Translations under genes and position numbers: made by a program
Assembly (NCBI RefSeq): GCF_001544355.1
Contig: NZ_BCQI01000010.1
Location: 30,314 to 94,313 of the forward strand
Direction of reading: 5' to 3'
Length of the DNA stretch: 64,000 bases
Source of the DNA: Alicyclobacillus acidiphilus NBRC 100859
GTDB taxonomy: Bacteria; Bacillota; Bacilli; Alicyclobacillales; Alicyclobacillaceae
Part shown: positions 61,378-64,000 of the stretch, in pieces
How positions within the stretch are numbered: the first letter of the stretch is position 1
Layout: the number at the start of each line of letters is the position of its first letter
Notes under the pieces: model-generated
What the model saw: the letters and a program-made list of their open reading frames with translations, nothing else
The model's database searches: none
What the model was told of the DNA's origin: nothing

Positions 61378-62424
61378 ATGGCGAAGCGGATTGACTTGCG
61401 AAGCGATACGGTGACCAAACCGACGGAAGAGATGCGCCGCCTGATGGCCAAGGCGGAAGTTGGAGACGACGTCTACGGCGAAGACCCGACAGTCAATCGA
61501 TTGGAGGAACTCGCCGCTCACATGTTCGGCAAAGAAGCGGCGTTGTTCGTCACCAGCGGCACACAGGGCAACCAAGTGGCGATTGCGTCGTTTGCCGGAC
61601 GTGGAGACGAAGTGATCGCCGAAGCCGAATCTCACGTGTTTTTCTACGAAGCGGCTGGCATTTCCGCCATCGCCGGTGCGCAAACGCGGCAAATCCCGGG
61701 CGACAGGGGCGTGCTGCGTCCGGCGGACGTCCGCCAGGCGATTCGCAACAAGGACATCCATCAGCCGCGAACGGCACTCGTCTGTATCGAAAATACGCAC
61801 AATCGAGCTGGCGGAACCATCACGCCCATCGCGACGTTGCAAGAGATCCACGAAATCGCCCACGCCGCGGGGGCGGCCGTGCACATGGATGGCGCGCGTT
61901 TGTTCAACGCCGTCGTTGCGACAGGCATCGGCGAACGGGAATGGGCGTCGCACGTCGACACCGTGCAATTTTGCCTGTCGAAAGGCCTGGGGGCGCCAGT
62001 CGGCTCGTTGGTGGTCGGGTCGCGGGAGGTCATCGATAGAGCGAGGGTTTGGCGGAAACGGCTTGGCGGCGGCATGCGGCAGGCCGGTGTCCTTGCTGCG
62101 CCAGGTCTTTGGGCGTTGACCAATATGGTCGAACGCCTCGCGGACGATCACGCCAATGCCCGTCACTTGGCTGAACAACTGGTTGCCATGTCTGGCGTTC
62201 GCGTCGATATGGAGACCGTGCAGACGAACATTGTCATCTGCGACGTGGAGGATACAGGGCGCACCGCCGACGAATTCGTCGGCGCGCTGAGGCGGGACGG
62301 CGTATTGGCGAGCGCGTTCGGACCCACGCAAATCCGATTCGTGACACACAAGGACGTTTCTCGTTCCGACATCGACACCGCAGTTTCCGTCATGGCGAAG
62401 CTTGTGGCGTCTCTCCGGCGTTGA
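61378..62424 (+). CDS. ltaE: low-specificity L-threonine aldolase
   Basis: The product of 348 residues is a PLP fold-type I enzyme cleaving L-threonine or allo-threonine to glycine and acetaldehyde. IDLRSDTVTKPTEEMR is the diagnostic opener, GDDVYGEDPTVNRLEE follows, and the PLP lysine is Lys202 in CLSKGLGAPVGS. HMDGARLFNA supplies the cofactor-binding Asp and Arg. The ATG has GGAGGAG upstream. It follows the PBP gene by about 50 bases and overlaps the convergent MFS gene by 35 bases. Confidence 0.95.
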   Translation: MAKRIDLRSDTVTKPTEEMRRLMAKAEVGDDVYGEDPTVNRLEELAAHMFGKEAALFVTSGTQGNQVAIASFAGRGDEVIAEAESHVFFYEAAGISAIAGAQTRQIPGDRGVLRPADVRQAIRNKDIHQPRTALVCIENTHNRAGGTITPIATLQEIHEIAHAAGAAVHMDGARLFNAVVATGIGEREWASHVDTVQFCLSKGLGAPVGSLVVGSREVIDRARVWRKRLGGGMRQAGVLAAPGLWALTNMVERLADDHANARHLAEQLVAMSGVRVDMETVQTNIVICDVEDTGRTADEFVGALRRDGVLASAFGPTQIRFVTHKDVSRSDIDTAVSVMAKLVASLRR

Positions 62425-63661
62425 GCATGGGCGTGTCGTCACCGCGCGGCGAAAACGCGTTGGCCAGATCCTCGCGAATCGGCAGCAGATACAGCAGTCC
62501 GCCCGCCGTCCCGAGGGATCCCATGGCAAACAGCGCGTCCCGCAGCGGGCTGTGCGTGATCACAAGTCCAAAGATGGCCATGCCAAGCGGTGTGGCCATC
62601 GAAAACAAGGCGCCAATGGTGCCGAACGCCCGACCTCGGGCCTCCGCAGGAATGTATCGACTTGCCAAGGCAGAGAATCCTCCGTTCAGCGTACCAATCA
62701 TAAATCCCATCCACAGCGCGATTAGGCAGTCCACGACGGCGCTCACCCAAATCCCCATCAAACCCGTGGCCAATCCAGTCGAGATGAGCGACACGAAGAA
62801 GATCCAGCGAATCGTGCAGCGCTTCATGATCGCGTTGAGCGTCACGCCGCCGACGATGACCCCGAGAAAAAAGGAAGCGTTGACGAGGCCGAGATCGAAC
62901 GCGGAACCATGCAGTGGGCCTTTGACCCACGCCGTCAGGACGAGATCGAACGGCGCAAACGCGAAATTGACGAACGAAGCCGCAATCAGCGTCAGCAGGA
63001 GAAATTTTGATCGCGCGAACATCTGGAGACCTTCGCGAAAGGACGACCAGAATGGATGCGACGTCTTCGGCGAAGCGGTCGCCTCCGAGGTGCGGCGGAA
63101 CGGCATCAGCCACACGCTGATAGCGGACACGGCGAACGAGATGCCGTCGAACGCGAACAGCAGCGGCGCGCCAAGGACGGACAGCAGGCTACCGCCGGAG
63201 AGCATGCCAAGAAGCTGGACTGTGGCTGTGGTCGACTGTTCGAAACCGACCGCTTGCGAGATTTCGTCTTGGCTGACGATACTCGGAACAATGGCGCCTG
63301 CGGCCGGTCCAAAAAACGTACCGACGACTTGCAGCAGCAATGTTAAAATGACGATGGGCCAGAGCGCCGGCCGAAATGCCGCGATGGCTGCCATGCATCC
63401 ACACAGAATCATGCGGATGACGTCCGCCAACATGAGGATGCGCAGCTTCGGCCAACGATCGACGAAAACGCCTGTGAAGAGGCCGAGCACTTGCGGCAGA
63501 GCGCCGGCCATGCTGACGATGGCGAGATCGGCCTTCGATCCCGTCGTCGCATACACGAACCAAGGCAGCGCGATGGCGTACAGGTTGTTCCCGAATGTCG
63601 ATACAAGCTGTCCAATCATGAGTGTCAGATAATTGCGATTTTGCATTAGGCTGCGAACCAA
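62390..63661 (-). CDS. MFS transporter (MFS_3/enterobactin-exporter-like)
   Basis: The product of 423 residues has about 12 transmembrane helices and the layout of EntS/MFS_3 exporters: RNYLTLMIGQLVSTFGNNLYAIALPWF at the start, GVFVDRWPKLRIL as the loop 2-3 motif, and RYIPAEARGRAFGTIGALFSM in the second half. Such proteins export drugs, macrolides or siderophores; no partner gene hints at a substrate. A TTG start at 63661 is chosen because AGGAGG lies 7 bases upstream. The upstream extension to 63778 is not supported. Confidence 0.88.
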   Translation of the reverse strand: MVRSLMQNRNYLTLMIGQLVSTFGNNLYAIALPWFVYATTGSKADLAIVSMAGALPQVLGLFTGVFVDRWPKLRILMLADVIRMILCGCMAAIAAFRPALWPIVILTLLLQVVGTFFGPAAGAIVPSIVSQDEISQAVGFEQSTTATVQLLGMLSGGSLLSVLGAPLLFAFDGISFAVSAISVWLMPFRRTSEATASPKTSHPFWSSFREGLQMFARSKFLLLTLIAASFVNFAFAPFDLVLTAWVKGPLHGSAFDLGLVNASFFLGVIVGGVTLNAIMKRCTIRWIFFVSLISTGLATGLMGIWVSAVVDCLIALWMGFMIGTLNGGFSALASRYIPAEARGRAFGTIGALFSMATPLGMAIFGLVITHSPLRDALFAMGSLGTAGGLLYLLPIREDLANAFSPRGDDTPMLNAGETPQASP

Positions 63662-63805
63662 TGAGCATCCTCCTAGGCGTTGCAGATTGAATAAGACCAT
63701 GTGTAGCAAGGGCTCTGAGGGCGAGAAACGGGACTCCATCCCCGCCGCGGGCGAACATGGGGGCGGCGTAAGGGACAAAAGTACCGTTACGGCGGCGCGC
63801 GCGGA

Positions 63806-63861
63806 GTGACAGGGTCACCGACCGGGGAGTGACCGGGTCACCCGTGGAGTGACAGGGTCAC
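63806..63861. repeat. three copies of GTGAC-N3-GTCAC palindrome
   Basis: The 13-bp palindromes at 63806-63818, 63829-63841 and 63849-63861 each read GTGAC(A/C)GGGTCAC and are preceded by GGA; the first and third are also followed by CGACCGGGG. Centres are 23 and 20 bases apart, about two helical turns, so they lie on the same DNA face. They adjoin the palindromic repeats at the window end. Confidence 0.75.
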
Positions 63862-63869
63862 CGACCGGG

Positions 63870-63953
63870 GCAAATAGGCGGCCCTGGGCCGCTTATTTCG
63901 GTGAAATGGCCCGGTTGGCTGGCAAATAGGCGGCCTCAGGCCGCTTATTTGCT
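63870..63953. repeat. two palindromic repeats of the window-end family
   Basis: Palindromes at 63871-63899 and 63923-63952 have left arm AAATAGGCGGCC and right arm GGCCGCTTATTT. They belong to the same family as the eight palindromes at 279-825. In these two copies a G replaces A in the left arm, giving a G-U pair if transcribed, so the hairpin is kept. Confidence 0.8.
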
Positions 63954-64000
63954 TCCATTCCCCCAGAATGGCGATGATTCAGTCACTTAAGCGTCTGTGA

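Overview
The window is chromosomal DNA from a moderately GC-rich, spore-former-type member of the Bacillota, most likely Alicyclobacillus or a close relative. This is inferred from a squalene-hopene cyclase whose catalytic DxDD falls at residues 374-377, the numbering known for A. acidocaldarius; a signal-less GH9 endoglucanase resembling intracellular Cel9A of that genus; a B. subtilis-type Mn pyrophosphatase; strong Bacillus-like Shine-Dalgarno sequences with many TTG and GTG starts; and CcpA- and GlnR-like operator sequences. No rRNA, CRISPR array, transposase or prophage was found. One tRNA is present.

Layout. 0.1-1 kb: tRNA-Gly(UCC) with its promoter and a hairpin, then two near-identical blocks of GC-rich palindromes. 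1-8 kb: a secreted SIMPL-domain protein, a type-B carboxylesterase with a membrane protein, ppaC, a ThiF/MoeB-type E1 enzyme and a radical SAM protein. 8-11.6 kb: the nadC-nadB-nadA de novo NAD operon. 11.7-19.7 kb: a GH9 cellulase followed by a complete five-gene oligopeptide/oligosaccharide-type ABC importer whose promoter carries a cre-like site; together they look like a catabolite-repressed cello-oligosaccharide uptake and hydrolysis module. 19.8-24.4 kb: HAD phosphatase, aldo/keto reductase, a YkuI-like EAL protein and an NCS1 permease. 24.6-29.4 kb: a nitrogen region with an ammonium transporter behind a GlnR/TnrA-like box, an unusual type I glutamine synthetase homologue, a DUF294 nucleotidyltransferase and a DEDDh exonuclease. 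29.4-41.5 kb: M3 peptidase, an Aas-like acyl-ACP synthetase with a degenerate acyltransferase domain, a YtrA-type GntR regulator with a slipin, an acyltransferase-3 membrane protein, a cupredoxin-like exported protein, a PilZ protein, catalase and an HD hydrolase.

41.6-53.1 kb is the most coherent block: a small membrane exporter, dxs, fni, hpnH, hpnG, hpnA, shc, hpnC, hpnD and hpnE, nearly all on one strand with overlapping or closely spaced genes. It joins supply of isoprenoid precursors (DXP synthase and type 2 IPP isomerase) to the HpnC/D/E squalene route, cyclisation to hopene and adenosyl-hopane side-chain addition. 53-64 kb holds an HtrA-type protease, a phosphosulfolactate synthase/VOC pair, an NlpC/P60 hydrolase, a family 2 glycosyltransferase, a PBP2-type transpeptidase, L-threonine aldolase and an MFS transporter, then again the palindromic repeat family seen at the left end.

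The observations I rate highest are the dispersed palindrome family at both window ends, the cellulase plus ABC importer with a cre-like site, a short leader ORF whose stop overlaps a TTG start of dxs, the glutamine synthetase homologue with changed active-site residues, and the Aas-like protein with an inactive-looking acyltransferase domain. No wholly new multi-gene system could be demonstrated from sequence alone.
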